From NCBI RefSeq assembly GCF_023061285.1, contig NZ_JAKGAM010000002.1, forward strand, positions 330,576-394,575: a stretch of DNA of 64,000 nucleotides. Reading direction: 5' to 3'. Position numbers and translations under genes: made by a program. Below, piece after piece: positions 55,383 through 64,000 of this stretch (its first letter is position 1; every line of letters begins with the position of its first letter). This DNA is from Chromohalobacter nigrandesensis (GTDB lineage: Bacteria > Pseudomonadota > Gammaproteobacteria > Pseudomonadales > Halomonadaceae). Below the pieces are notes generated by a model that worked only from the letters and a program-made list of their open reading frames with translations, did no database searches and was not told the origin of the DNA.

Positions 55383-55743
55383 GACGCACGACCTGCTCGC
55401 GAGCGTAGCCATCGACGCCATCGCCGGGCGTAGTGGTAAAGTCGCCGATCCGCGCCGGCCCTTCGAGCCAACCGGGAAAGAACGTCGACACCACGCGGTC
55501 GCCCACGGTGAACTCCTCGACGCCTTCTCCCACGGCTTCGACGACACCGGCCCCGTCCGACATGGGAATCCGACCGTCCTCGGTGGGCATGGCGCCGGCG
55601 ACGACACCGTAGTCATGATAGTTGAGCGAGCTGGCATGCAAGCGCACGCGTACCTCGCCCGGACCCGGCTCGCCCGGCGCTTCGCATTCGTGGACATCGA
55701 GCTTATCCAGCCCACCCGGACTACGTAATGTAACGACGTTCAT
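54736..55743 (-). CDS. Zinc-free medium-chain NAD(P) alcohol dehydrogenase / quinone reductase-like
   Basis: The 335-residue MDR protein has the N-terminal catalytic domain (ASSLNYHDYGVV), the cofactor motif [22 protein letters not shown] (shown as [15 protein letters not shown]) and a C-terminal IIDRRFGLDEIADAF. It lacks the zinc-binding CxxC cluster and GHE, so it is of the zinc-independent type. GGAGAGC precedes ATG 55743; the in-frame extension to 55788 is unlikely. This is the intact parent of the deleted copy at 35114-35571. It is transcribed away from the lemA/TPM genes. Confidence 0.9.
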   Translation of the reverse strand: MNVVTLRSPGGLDKLDVHECEAPGEPGPGEVRVRLHASSLNYHDYGVVAGAMPTEDGRIPMSDGAGVVEAVGEGVEEFTVGDRVVSTFFPGWLEGPARIGDFTTTPGDGVDGYAREQVVRPTTWFTHAPRDYDHAEAATLTTAGLTAWRALVVDGNLKAGDTVLVLGTGGVSIFALQFAKLMGATVIATSSSDEKIARLKELGADHTLNYKTEPEWGKRVKALTDGRGVDHVIEVGGPGTLPQSIDAVRIGGHISLIGVLTGRGGEIPTAKLMAKQARLQGLIVGSRRDQIEMIRAIDASDLHPIIDRRFGLDEIADAFRHQEAGRHFGKICLEF

Positions 55744-55854
55744 CGTGCTCTCCTGTGCTGTCATCCTGTGCTTGCAGGACGCATCCAAATGACGCGCCCC
55801 TCAAGTATCCTACCTAGATGATGGTGACGAATCGCCGCGAGGCAAGGGGAGCGC

Positions 55855-56472
55855 TTACTCCAGCACGATCAGACGATTGGGAAGTTCGTTGCGCTCGTGC
55901 GTGGCGGGCACATGTTCTCGAAGATGCTCGCCGCATGCCTCGATACAGGAGAGAAAACCCTGCAGCGTCTGGCCTTGCTTCACCTGCTGGGTGAAGGTCG
56001 AGACGATGCTCTGCCAGGTCTCGTCGTCGAGCCGGCTGGAAATCCCGCGATCGACCAGGATCTCCACGTAGCGCTCGGCCTCGGAGACGAAGATCAGCAT
56101 GCCGGTGCCGTCTTGAGTATGGTGCAGATTCTGCTCGAGGAACTGCCGCCTTGCCAGATTCGCGGCCCGCCAGAAGCGAACGCGGCGCGGGATCAGCCGC
56201 GTCGTCACCGCCGGCAGCCGAAACACGATGGCAAGCACCGCGAAACACGCCCACTGCACGATCAAAAGCTCCGAGGCCCCCAGCCATTGGGGGAAGTAAT
56301 TGATCGCCCCCGGAATCAGCAGGGCCAGAATCCCCGCCCAGAGCAACGGGATGTAGGTGTAATCGTCGGCCTGCGGCGCGAGTACGGTGACAAGTTCGGC
56401 GTCGGTATCACGTTCGATGTGCGTGATCGCGTCGCGCACCTGCTGCTGCTCGCTGTCGCTCAATAATGTCAT
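55855..56472 (-). CDS. TPM-domain protein (membrane, second of the pair)
   Basis: The 205-residue protein has two membrane segments (about 45-65 and 72-92). A TPM (DUF477) domain follows (about 110-200), with TGMLIFVSEAERYVEILVDRG (shown as ILVDRGIS). TPM domains may have phosphatase or chaperone roles for membrane proteins, but the family function is uncertain. It lies 21 bases after the first TPM gene and last in the lemA operon. Confidence 0.85.
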   Translation of the reverse strand: MTLLSDSEQQQVRDAITHIERDTDAELVTVLAPQADDYTYIPLLWAGILALLIPGAINYFPQWLGASELLIVQWACFAVLAIVFRLPAVTTRLIPRRVRFWRAANLARRQFLEQNLHHTQDGTGMLIFVSEAERYVEILVDRGISSRLDDETWQSIVSTFTQQVKQGQTLQGFLSCIEACGEHLREHVPATHERNELPNRLIVLE

Positions 56473-56493
56473 GGTGATGTCCCTTGCGTTGAT

Positions 56494-57279
56494 CTACCAG
56501 CCACCGGAGGCACCGCCCCCGCCGAAACCACCACCGCCGCCGCCGAAGCCGCCGCCTCCGAGGCCGCCACCGCCGCCTCCGAAACCGCCGCCCATGGCGC
56601 CGCCGAGCAGGATACCGCCGAGCAAGCCGCCACCGCGTCCTCGACGCCCGCCGCGTCCGCCGCCACCACCGATGCCACGCACGATGCCCATGACGATCAT
56701 CAGCATGACGAAGAACGCCACCGATGCGCCGCCGGCATCCCGCGATTTGTCATTTCCGGACGCCGAGCCGGCGGCGGGTGCGTCGGCCATCGGGTCGCCG
56801 CCCAGCACCTGGATGATCGCTTCAGTGCCTTGGGTAATGCCGGTCGCGTAATCGCCCTCACGAAACGCCGGGGCGATCTTCTGTGTGATGATCGCCGAGG
56901 ACTGCGCGTCGGTCAGCCGCCCCTCGAGGCCATAGCCGACCTCGATACGGATGTCCTGCTCCTCCATGGAGACGATCAGCAGCGCGCCGTTGTCTTCGCC
57001 CTCCTGACCGATGCCCCAATGGCGCCCCAACTGGTAGCCGTATTCCTCGATCGGCGCTCCCTGTAAGTCGGGCAGCGTGACCACCACGACCTGCTCGCCG
57101 GTGTCTTCCTCGTGCGCCGCGAGCATGCCGCTCAATTCATCTCGAGTCGACGCATCCAGCAGGTTGGCCTGGTCGACCACGCGCCCGGTCAGCTCGGGAA
57201 ACTCGATGTCCTGGGCCTGAACGCTGAGGGCACAGGCCCACAGCAGCATCAAGCATGTCAGACGGATGCAATGCCTCAT
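56494..57279 (-). CDS. YgcG-like TPM-domain protein with Gly-rich C-terminus
   Basis: The 261-residue protein has a signal peptide (about 1-22, ending VQAQ), a TPM domain (about 28-150; GRVVDQANLLD, EVGYGLEGRLTDA), one membrane segment (about 175-195) and a tail rich in Gly with Gly-Gly-Phe and Gly-Gly-Gly-Leu repeats. Its start shares bases with the LemA stop (TAATG). The LemA-TPM-TPM order is conserved in many bacteria and links these proteins to an envelope stress or membrane complex. The extreme Gly-rich tail gives the long proline frame on the opposite strand. Confidence 0.87.
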   Translation of the reverse strand: MRHCIRLTCLMLLWACALSVQAQDIEFPELTGRVVDQANLLDASTRDELSGMLAAHEEDTGEQVVVVTLPDLQGAPIEEYGYQLGRHWGIGQEGEDNGALLIVSMEEQDIRIEVGYGLEGRLTDAQSSAIITQKIAPAFREGDYATGITQGTEAIIQVLGGDPMADAPAAGSASGNDKSRDAGGASVAFFVMLMIVMGIVRGIGGGGGRGGRRGRGGGLLGGILLGGAMGGGFGGGGGGLGGGGFGGGGGGFGGGGASGGW

Positions 57280-57908
57280 TAGAACTCCACCTCAGGCGCC
57301 TGATCGGCGTTCTCAGCAGTCGCTTCGAAGTTTTCGCGAATCGGCATGTCACTATACAAAAGGCCATGCCAGAGTCGCCCGGGGAACGTGCGAATCTCGG
57401 TATTGTATTGCTCGACCGCCTGGATGAAGTCGCGGCGCGCCACGGCGATGCGATTCTCGGTGCCTTCCAGTTGCGACTGAAGCGCCAGGAAGTTCTGGTT
57501 CGACTTCAACTCCGGATAGCGTTCAGACACTGCCATCAGGCGACTCAGCGCCCCGGTCAATTGACCCTGGGCCTGCTGGAATTGCTTCATCTTTTCGGGA
57601 TCGTCCAGCGAGTCGGCGTCGATGTTGATCGAGGTCGCTTTGGAACGCGCTTCGATCACGGCAGTCAGCGTTTCCTGTTCCTGATCGGCGAATCCCTGGA
57701 CCGTCTCCACCAGGTTGGGCACCAGGTCCGCGCGCCGCTGATACTGGTTCTCGACTTGCGACCAGGCCGACTTCACCTGCTCGTCCAGCGTGGGAATATT
57801 GTTGATGCCGCAGCCCGTCAGCGAGACGGCAAGGCACAGCCACAGCATGACGTGCCAGACGGAGCGAGCAGTAAACGGCATTGGCATGGAGCGCGTCGAC
57901 ATATGCAT
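57279..57908 (-). CDS. LemA-family lipoprotein
   Basis: The 209-residue protein has a lipobox (AVSLTGC, Cys at about 35), then the LemA helical bundle with QVENQYQRRADLVPNLVETV (shown as RRADLVPNLVETV) and YNTEIRTFPGRL at the end. The ATG at 57908 and 57902 are both possible; a TTG at 57926 would extend it by six codons. LemA proteins are of unknown biochemical role, anchored to the outer membrane here by the lipid. It is the first gene of the lemA-TPM-TPM operon. Confidence 0.88.
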   Translation of the reverse strand: MHMSTRSMPMPFTARSVWHVMLWLCLAVSLTGCGINNIPTLDEQVKSAWSQVENQYQRRADLVPNLVETVQGFADQEQETLTAVIEARSKATSINIDADSLDDPEKMKQFQQAQGQLTGALSRLMAVSERYPELKSNQNFLALQSQLEGTENRIAVARRDFIQAVEQYNTEIRTFPGRLWHGLLYSDMPIRENFEATAENADQAPEVEF

Positions 57909-58092
57909 TTCCGATGAGGTGAGCAATTAGAGACTCCCTAAGTTACAGGTGAGCGCGCATTAAGCATAGCGTCGACTGAAGAGAACGGCGTATCGTCGAA
58001 GGCCAAAGGCCGAAAGCGTAAAATTAAACCTGCCTCGACCGGCGATGTTGCGTAGAATCTTGTGCGTTGCGAACCACTTGATAGGGCATGAC

Positions 58093-58815
58093 ATGGGTAG
58101 GGCTTTCCAGAACCGCAAGGAATCCATGGCCAAGACGGCCGACGCCAAGACCAAGGTGTACAGCAAATACGGGCGCGAGATTTACGTCTGCGCCAAAGCC
58201 GGCGGAATCGACCCTGAGGGCAATCTCGCCCTGCGTGGCTTGATCGAACGCGCCAAGAAGGACCAGGTACCGTCGCACGTCATCGACAAGGCGCTGGACA
58301 AGGCCAAGGGCGGTGGCGGCGAGGACTACTCCCTGGCACGCTACGAGGGCTTCGGGCCGGGCAGTTGCATGGTCATCGTCGAATGCCTGACCGATAATCC
58401 CAACCGTACCTTCGGCGACGTACGCGCCTGCTTCAACAAGGCCAAGAGCAAGCTCGGTACCCCGGGCAGCGTCAGCCATATGTTCGATCACTGCGCGATT
58501 CTCGCCTTCGAAGGTGGTGACGAGGAAGCGGTGTTGGAAGCCTTGATGGAGGCCGATGTCGATGTCACCGACATCGAGAGCGAAACCGATCGCATCACCG
58601 TGTTCGCGCCCCACACCGAATACGCCAAGACCAAGCAGGCACTCGCCGAGGCCTTCGGTGAGCTCGAGTTCGAGGCCGACGAGATCCAGTTCCTGCCGCA
58701 GACCACGACCCCCGTTGCCGGCGATGACGTGGCCATGCTCGACAAGCTGCTCGCCACGCTCAACGATCTCGACGACGTTCAGAACATCTACCACAGCGCC
58801 GAGCCGCAGGACTGA
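58093..58815 (+). CDS. YebC/PmpR-family DNA-binding protein
   Basis: The 240-residue protein begins [19 protein letters not shown], the family signature. It has the [22 protein letters not shown] region and a C-terminal DDVQNIYHS. Family members are transcription regulators or ribosome-associated factors that relieve stalling at proline stretches. The start at 58093 is decisive by the MGRAF motif; the in-frame extension to 58045 is not real. It diverges from lemA and precedes the ABC genes with a 122-base gap. Confidence 0.9.
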   Translation: MGRAFQNRKESMAKTADAKTKVYSKYGREIYVCAKAGGIDPEGNLALRGLIERAKKDQVPSHVIDKALDKAKGGGGEDYSLARYEGFGPGSCMVIVECLTDNPNRTFGDVRACFNKAKSKLGTPGSVSHMFDHCAILAFEGGDEEAVLEALMEADVDVTDIESETDRITVFAPHTEYAKTKQALAEAFGELEFEADEIQFLPQTTTPVAGDDVAMLDKLLATLNDLDDVQNIYHSAEPQD

Positions 58816-58937
58816 CCCGGCCTCGCCGACGAGGCACTCGCCGACGATGTACTTACCGATCAGCTGAGCGCCGGCCACGACATGCCGGCGCGTGCCTATA
58901 CGGATCGTATCCATTCTCCACGGGAGCCCGGTATCGC

Positions 58938-59944
<1,007 letters not shown>

Positions 59945-59948
<4 letters not shown>

Positions 59949-60706
59949 ATCTCCGCGCGGTCGGCACCATTTATCATTTCGAGTTGGCACGCGCGTGGCG
60001 CACGTTGCTGCAGAGCCTGGTCTCGCCAGTCATCTCCACTTCACTGTATTTCGTGGTCTTCGGCGCCGCCATCGGCTCACGCATTCAGGAAGTCGAGGGT
60101 GTCAGCTACGGCGCCTTCATCGTGCCTGGGCTGATCATGTTGATGCTGCTCACTCAGAGCGTCTCCAATGCCTCGTTCGGGATCTTTTTCCCCAAGTTCA
60201 CCGGCACTATCTACGAAGTGCTCTCGGCGCCGGTCTCTTATCTCGAAATCGTCCTCGGGTATGTGGGCGCTGCAGCCACCAAATCGCTCATTCTGGGCTT
60301 GATCATTCTCGTCACCGCCAGTTTCTTCGTGCCTTTGCGTATCGACCATCCATTCTGGATGTTGCTTTTCCTGGCACTCACCGCCCTCACCTTCAGCCTG
60401 CTGGGCTTTATCATCGGTATCTGGGCGGAAGGCTTCGAGAAGCTGCAACTCGTGCCGCTATTGATCATCACGCCACTGACCTTCCTGGGCGGCAGCTTCT
60501 ACTCCATCGACATGCTGCCCCCTGTGTGGCAGACGGTGACGCTGTTCAACCCGGTGGTCTATCTGGTCAGTGGCTTTCGCTGGAGCTTCTACGGCATCAG
60601 CGATGTCAGCGTCGGCGCCAGCCTGCTGATGATCCTGGTGTTCCTGAGCCTGTGTCTGGCGCTGGTCGGCTGGATCTTCAAGACCGGCTACAACATCAAG
60701 CCCTAG
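59945..60706 (+). CDS. ABC-2-type permease (YadH-like)
   Basis: The 253-residue permease has six membrane segments and the ABC-2 signature [26 protein letters not shown] (shown as [14 protein letters not shown]). The start overlaps the ATPase stop by four bases. The two genes form one exporter. No third component is adjacent. Confidence 0.9.
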
Positions 60707-60770
60707 GCCTTAGAAGCTGGCCCGTAGTGCGCGCTATTATATCCATTTTCGTTTCCATCAAGATGTCGCC

Positions 60771-61766
60771 ATGCCGATTCTGACCAGCACCCTCCACCGC
60801 ATCGACAAGCCTGATACCGAGACGCCCGCCACACTGACCTGCGCCGAGCAGGCACAGTCATCGACGGCGTCTCTCGAGGCGCTGCTGACGAGCGTCAATG
60901 ACAGCTATCACGCCAAGCCCAAGGCGTGGGGTCACTTCGGCGAGACCGGCAGCAGTGCCTTCGCTGCGGGGCTCTCCGAGTATCTTGCCGGATCGGTCGA
61001 TTTCGTCACCTGGAGCGCACGGATGGCGGAGCGCATCAACGCCTTGATCGACGCTCACCTCTCGGTGGGTGGCCACCTGCTGTTCGTGCATTATCAGCAC
61101 GGCGAGACACAGTACGTCAGCGTGGCACTTCTCCATCATCGCCAGGGCTTTGCCATCGACAATGCCCTCAACGTGACCGAATCGCCTCAGCTCAATCTTG
61201 GCCAATTGATGCTCGCCATGCGTATCGACCTCGCCCAATGGCAAGGCGGCAATTCACAGCAATACGTGTCGTTCATCAAGGATCGCGGCGGCAAGAAGTT
61301 CGCCGAAGGCTTCCGCGAACTGCTCGGCGTCGAGGAAGGTGTGGATGCCAGCGGCGAAACCCGCACCCTGCTCAAGGCCTTCAGTGACTATGTCGAGCGC
61401 GAGGACTTGCCCGACGACGAGAGCCGCGAGAAGACGGATGCCGTGATCGACTACGCCAGCAACCAGGCCAAGAACGGCGAAAAGGTGACCCTCGACGAGC
61501 TGTCCGAACTCGTCGACGAGCAACATCCCAAGGCGTTTTACGACTACATTCGCCATCAGGATTACGGACTCTCCGAGGAAATCCCGCCGGACAAACGCGC
61601 GCTCAATCAATTCCGGCGCTTCACGGGACGCGCCAGCGGCGTCTCGATCAGCTTCGACTCTCACCTGCTCGGCAACAGCATCGAATTCGACGCCGAGCGC
61701 GATCGGCTGATCATCAAGCAGGTGCCCGGCTCTTTGAAGGAACAGCTCAAGCAGCGCCGGGGCTAA
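60771..61766 (+). CDS. ndpA: Nucleoid-associated protein NdpA (YejK)
   Basis: The 331-residue protein matches the NdpA family over its length, with QQYVSFIKDRGGKKFAEGFRE (shown as YVSFIKDRGGKKFAEGFR) in the middle and ISFDSHLLG near the end. YejK associates with the nucleoid in E. coli. The ATG at 60771 gives the usual MPILTSTLHRID start; upstream DNA is AT-rich. It is probably monocistronic. Confidence 0.88.
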   Translation: MPILTSTLHRIDKPDTETPATLTCAEQAQSSTASLEALLTSVNDSYHAKPKAWGHFGETGSSAFAAGLSEYLAGSVDFVTWSARMAERINALIDAHLSVGGHLLFVHYQHGETQYVSVALLHHRQGFAIDNALNVTESPQLNLGQLMLAMRIDLAQWQGGNSQQYVSFIKDRGGKKFAEGFRELLGVEEGVDASGETRTLLKAFSDYVEREDLPDDESREKTDAVIDYASNQAKNGEKVTLDELSELVDEQHPKAFYDYIRHQDYGLSEEIPPDKRALNQFRRFTGRASGVSISFDSHLLGNSIEFDAERDRLIIKQVPGSLKEQLKQRRG

Positions 61767-61790
61767 GTATCACTTGAAAACACTTGAAAA

Positions 61791-62585
61791 TCAGCGCTCC
61801 AGATAGCGCGGCTTGATGATGCCTTCGAGCGCCTCGGCAGGAATGCGTAGCTCCGGCTGCCCATATGAGTAGGGCGCGATGTCATAGGCGTTGTAACGTA
61901 CTCGCCATTCGTCGGCGAACGGTGCTACGTTGCGGTTCATGCTCAGCGGCCAGGATTCGGCGAAGTCGGTATCCGCCTGTTGCTGTTCCAACCAACGTAG
62001 ATGCGCACGCGACAGCGCCTCGCGATAGGCCGGCGTCTGCCCCTCGCGCAGCATGTCATCGAGCGTCACCACGCGTTGTTCGCGTTCGTCGATCACCATG
62101 AATTCGGTCAGCGGCATGCCGTGGGCCCCGCCGGTGAACACGTAGCTATCGAGTTTGACGGTGGTCAAATCGGCATGCCGGTCGTAGATCTCCGCCTTGA
62201 AGACCGCCTGATAACCGGGCAATTCCGGCACGCGCTCCCGCGCCGCCTTGGCCTCGTCGAAAAACGTCTGCGCGTACTCTTTCCAAGACGAAGCTACCAC
62301 GTCGCTTTCGCCATTGGTAATGCCCGACCCCATGCTCAGCAACTCATCTCGTAGCTGCTCGCTCAGGCCCGATGCACCGGGAAAACGCAACGATTCGACT
62401 TCAACGGTCGCGCAACGCCCGGCCGGACAATCACGCTCGACGAAGCTTTTCTCCACACGCTCAGTATTCAGCCCTTCCGGTGCCGGCGACCCTGTCTGGC
62501 ACCCACCGAGCACCGCCAAAGCGCCCACCATGACGCCACCGCCCGCCCAATGGCGCGCTACCGATATACTCGCTTCACTGAACAA
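61791..62585 (-). CDS. DUF3298/RsiV-like lipoprotein, TTG start
   Basis: The 264-residue protein is best started at TTG 62585, which has a GGGAGGAA site five or six bases upstream. It gives a lipoprotein signal: MFSEASISVARHWAGGG, hydrophobic MVGALAVLGGC and lipobox Cys at about 28. The in-frame ATG 62681 would bury the signal. The mature part has a DUF4163-like half (DLTTVKLDSYVFTGGAHG) and a DUF3298 half with FADEWRVRYNAYDIAPYSYG (shown as YDIAPYSYG). This layout resembles RsiV-type proteins that bind lysozyme, but that role is not proven here. It converges on ndpA. Confidence 0.83.
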   Translation of the reverse strand: MFSEASISVARHWAGGGVMVGALAVLGGCQTGSPAPEGLNTERVEKSFVERDCPAGRCATVEVESLRFPGASGLSEQLRDELLSMGSGITNGESDVVASSWKEYAQTFFDEAKAARERVPELPGYQAVFKAEIYDRHADLTTVKLDSYVFTGGAHGMPLTEFMVIDEREQRVVTLDDMLREGQTPAYREALSRAHLRWLEQQQADTDFAESWPLSMNRNVAPFADEWRVRYNAYDIAPYSYGQPELRIPAEALEGIIKPRYLER

Positions 62586-62868
62586 GTTACTTCCTCCCTG
62601 ATACGCCGAGGCCGACCCGGCGATTATTCCTGATGCGGTTCCAGCGCGTTGCGCACGCCCCACTATAGACGATCCCTTCACACGACAGTGCTAGACCCCG
62701 CGTCTCGCCAGCAACAAATCCTCACAGAACGGCAGTGTCGCTGGGGTACGTTTCACTTTTACCCATGTTAAATTAGCTATCTTCCACATAAACGTGGCAC
62801 GAGCGTGGCAAGCGACGATCGTTTGAGCGCGTGCGTTCTTGCCATGCATGACATTCAGGGACGATGCC

Positions 62869-64000
62869 ATGTCAGAGGCGCTTTTCGACACCTTCGATAT
62901 CGACCTGTCGCCGTCGCAGCGGCTGCTGACGTTGGACATTGCCGGGGCGTCGCTGCTGCCGCATCGGCTGGTGGGCGAGGAGCGTGTCAGCGCGCCCTTC
63001 AGCTATACGCTGGACTGTATCTCCCAGCAGGGCGATCTCGAACTCAAGACGCTGATGGCGCAGCCGGCGAGGCTGTCGATTCTGCAGGCCGATGGCGGTT
63101 ATCGCCAGTTGCATGGCCTGGTTGCCGAGGCCGCGCTGCTGGGCGAAGACGGCGGCGTCACCTACTACCAGCTCACCCTGGTGCCGTGGCTGGCGATGCT
63201 GAAGCTCGGCCGCGACAGCCGGATCTTCCAGGATCGCTCGGTGGTCGAGGTGCTCACCCTGGTGTTCGACGGCCATGAACTGGCCCGGGGCCGCTACCGC
63301 TTCGACCTGCGCCGCGACTATCCTGCGCGCAGCTACTGCGTGCAGTACCGCGAGAGCGACTTCAACTTCATCAGTCGCCTGCTGGAGGAAGAAGGGCTGT
63401 GGTACTACTTCGAATACGCCGGCAACGATGAAGACGACGAAGAGAGTGACAAGGCGGCGTCCGGCAACGGGGCGAGCGGCAGCGATGGCCAGGCCTTCGA
63501 CGGCCACCGTCTGGTCATTACCGACGACGTCGACACCTGCCAACCGGTCTCGCCACAGACGATCCGCTTCCACCGCCAGGATGCCACCGAGCGCGAGGAT
63601 GCCCTCACCCAGTGGGGCGGCGTACGCAGCCAGCAGCCCACCCGGGTCAGTGTCGGCACCTTCGACTACAAGCAGCCCTCGCTGACCAAGCATACCGGCC
63701 TCGATACCCTCAGCGATCAGGGCAACCTGCCCGCCACCGAGGTCTACGACTACGCCGGTGAGTATTACTACCACGGCTTTGAGCGCGGCGAACGCCTCAC
63801 CGAAAACCGTCTCGAGGCGCATGAATCCCTGGCCAAGCGCTTTCGCGGCGCTGGTGGTACGCGTCAGCTCCAGGCCGGGCGCTGGTTCGAACTCACCCAG
63901 CACTCTCAGCATGACACCGGGGGCGAGGAAGAAAGGCAGTTCCTGCTGCTGGGCATCAGCGTGCATGCCGAGAACGCCCTGCCGGTCTCGGCCCAGCGCC
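62869..64000 (+). CDS. vgrG: Type VI secretion spike protein VgrG, 3' end outside window
   Basis: The frame is open from ATG 62869 to the window end (377 codons). It shows the gp27-like VgrG/TssI start LTLDIAGASLLPHRLVGEE (shown as SLLPHRLVGEE), VQYRESDFNFISRLLEEEG at 158-176 and GLWYYF. An insertion of about 25 residues (185-209), rich in Asp/Glu then Gly/Ser/Ala, interrupts the family sequence before LVITDD. VgrG caps the Hcp tube and carries effectors. The C-terminal spike and any effector domain lie downstream and are not visible. No other T6SS gene is in the window, so this may be a satellite vgrG island. The long minus-strand frame over it is a shadow. Confidence 0.9.
   Translation, partial: MSEALFDTFDIDLSPSQRLLTLDIAGASLLPHRLVGEERVSAPFSYTLDCISQQGDLELKTLMAQPARLSILQADGGYRQLHGLVAEAALLGEDGGVTYYQLTLVPWLAMLKLGRDSRIFQDRSVVEVLTLVFDGHELARGRYRFDLRRDYPARSYCVQYRESDFNFISRLLEEEGLWYYFEYAGNDEDDEESDKAASGNGASGSDGQAFDGHRLVITDDVDTCQPVSPQTIRFHRQDATEREDALTQWGGVRSQQPTRVSVGTFDYKQPSLTKHTGLDTLSDQGNLPATEVYDYAGEYYYHGFERGERLTENRLEAHESLAKRFRGAGGTRQLQAGRWFELTQHSQHDTGGEEERQFLLLGISVHAENALPVSAQR

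Noticed and set aside
54763..55728. A 321-codon plus-strand frame opposite the intact adh
   Set aside because: The minus strand encodes a complete MDR enzyme; the plus frame is its complement.
56387..56851. Proline-rich plus-strand frame
   Set aside because: It is the complement of the Gly-rich tail of the TPM protein on the minus strand.
62872..63966. A 364-codon minus-strand frame opposite vgrG
   Set aside because: It has no family resemblance and mirrors the GC-rich codon pattern of vgrG, which is clearly coding on the plus strand.

Overview
The window is a piece of a Gram-negative gammaproteobacterial chromosome. High GC content, a BCCT carrier, many solute transporters and the sequence style of mltF, tadA, tesB, the deo operon and ndpA point to a moderately halophilic Halomonadaceae member such as Chromohalobacter or Halomonas. 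This assignment is inference from protein resemblance; no database search was possible.

Layout. 1-7.5 kb: housekeeping genes (mltF C-terminal part, tadA, tesB), a zinc alcohol dehydrogenase divergent from an AraC-type regulator, and an MHYT-PAS-GGDEF-EAL c-di-GMP protein with a degenerate GGDEF motif. 7.5-13.2 kb: deoR divergent from a tight deoC-deoA-deoB-deoD-cdd operon for nucleoside salvage, with a DeoR-like palindrome between them. 13.2-19.7 kb: a small DUF3820 gene, a BCCT transporter translationally coupled to a CocE/NonD hydrolase, a LysR regulator and an RhlE-type helicase. 19.7-27.5 kb: a GntR regulator divergent from a gamma-glutamyltransferase-like gene, two coupled half-size CHR transporters, a TctCBA tripartite carrier and an amino-acid-binding protein.

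27.6-33.9 kb holds an Lrp regulator, a YtcJ-type amidohydrolase, a G3E GTPase, and on the opposite strand an M20 amidohydrolase, a DUF3311 protein and an SSF symporter. 33.9-35.8 kb is a gene graveyard: a cut-off Tat signal peptide, a headless SDR and a deleted alcohol dehydrogenase copy fused to what looks like a flavoprotein start. 35.8-54.1 kb is a visibly less GC-rich catabolic island with an M20 amidohydrolase, a GNAT, two aldehyde dehydrogenases, two FAD amine or amino-acid oxidases, two HAD enzymes, a Dpp-type ABC importer, a GabT-like transaminase, a hydroxyacid dehydrogenase and an Lrp regulator. It ends in a decayed IS3-type transposase fragment and an intact copy of the same alcohol dehydrogenase. 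The adh copies and a repeated terminator element bracket the region and suggest insertion or duplication.

55.8-64 kb returns to core-like genes: a lemA/TPM-domain operon, a YebC-family gene, a two-gene ABC-2 exporter, ndpA, a DUF3298 lipoprotein that starts at TTG, and the first 377 codons of a VgrG type VI secretion spike gene that runs off the window.
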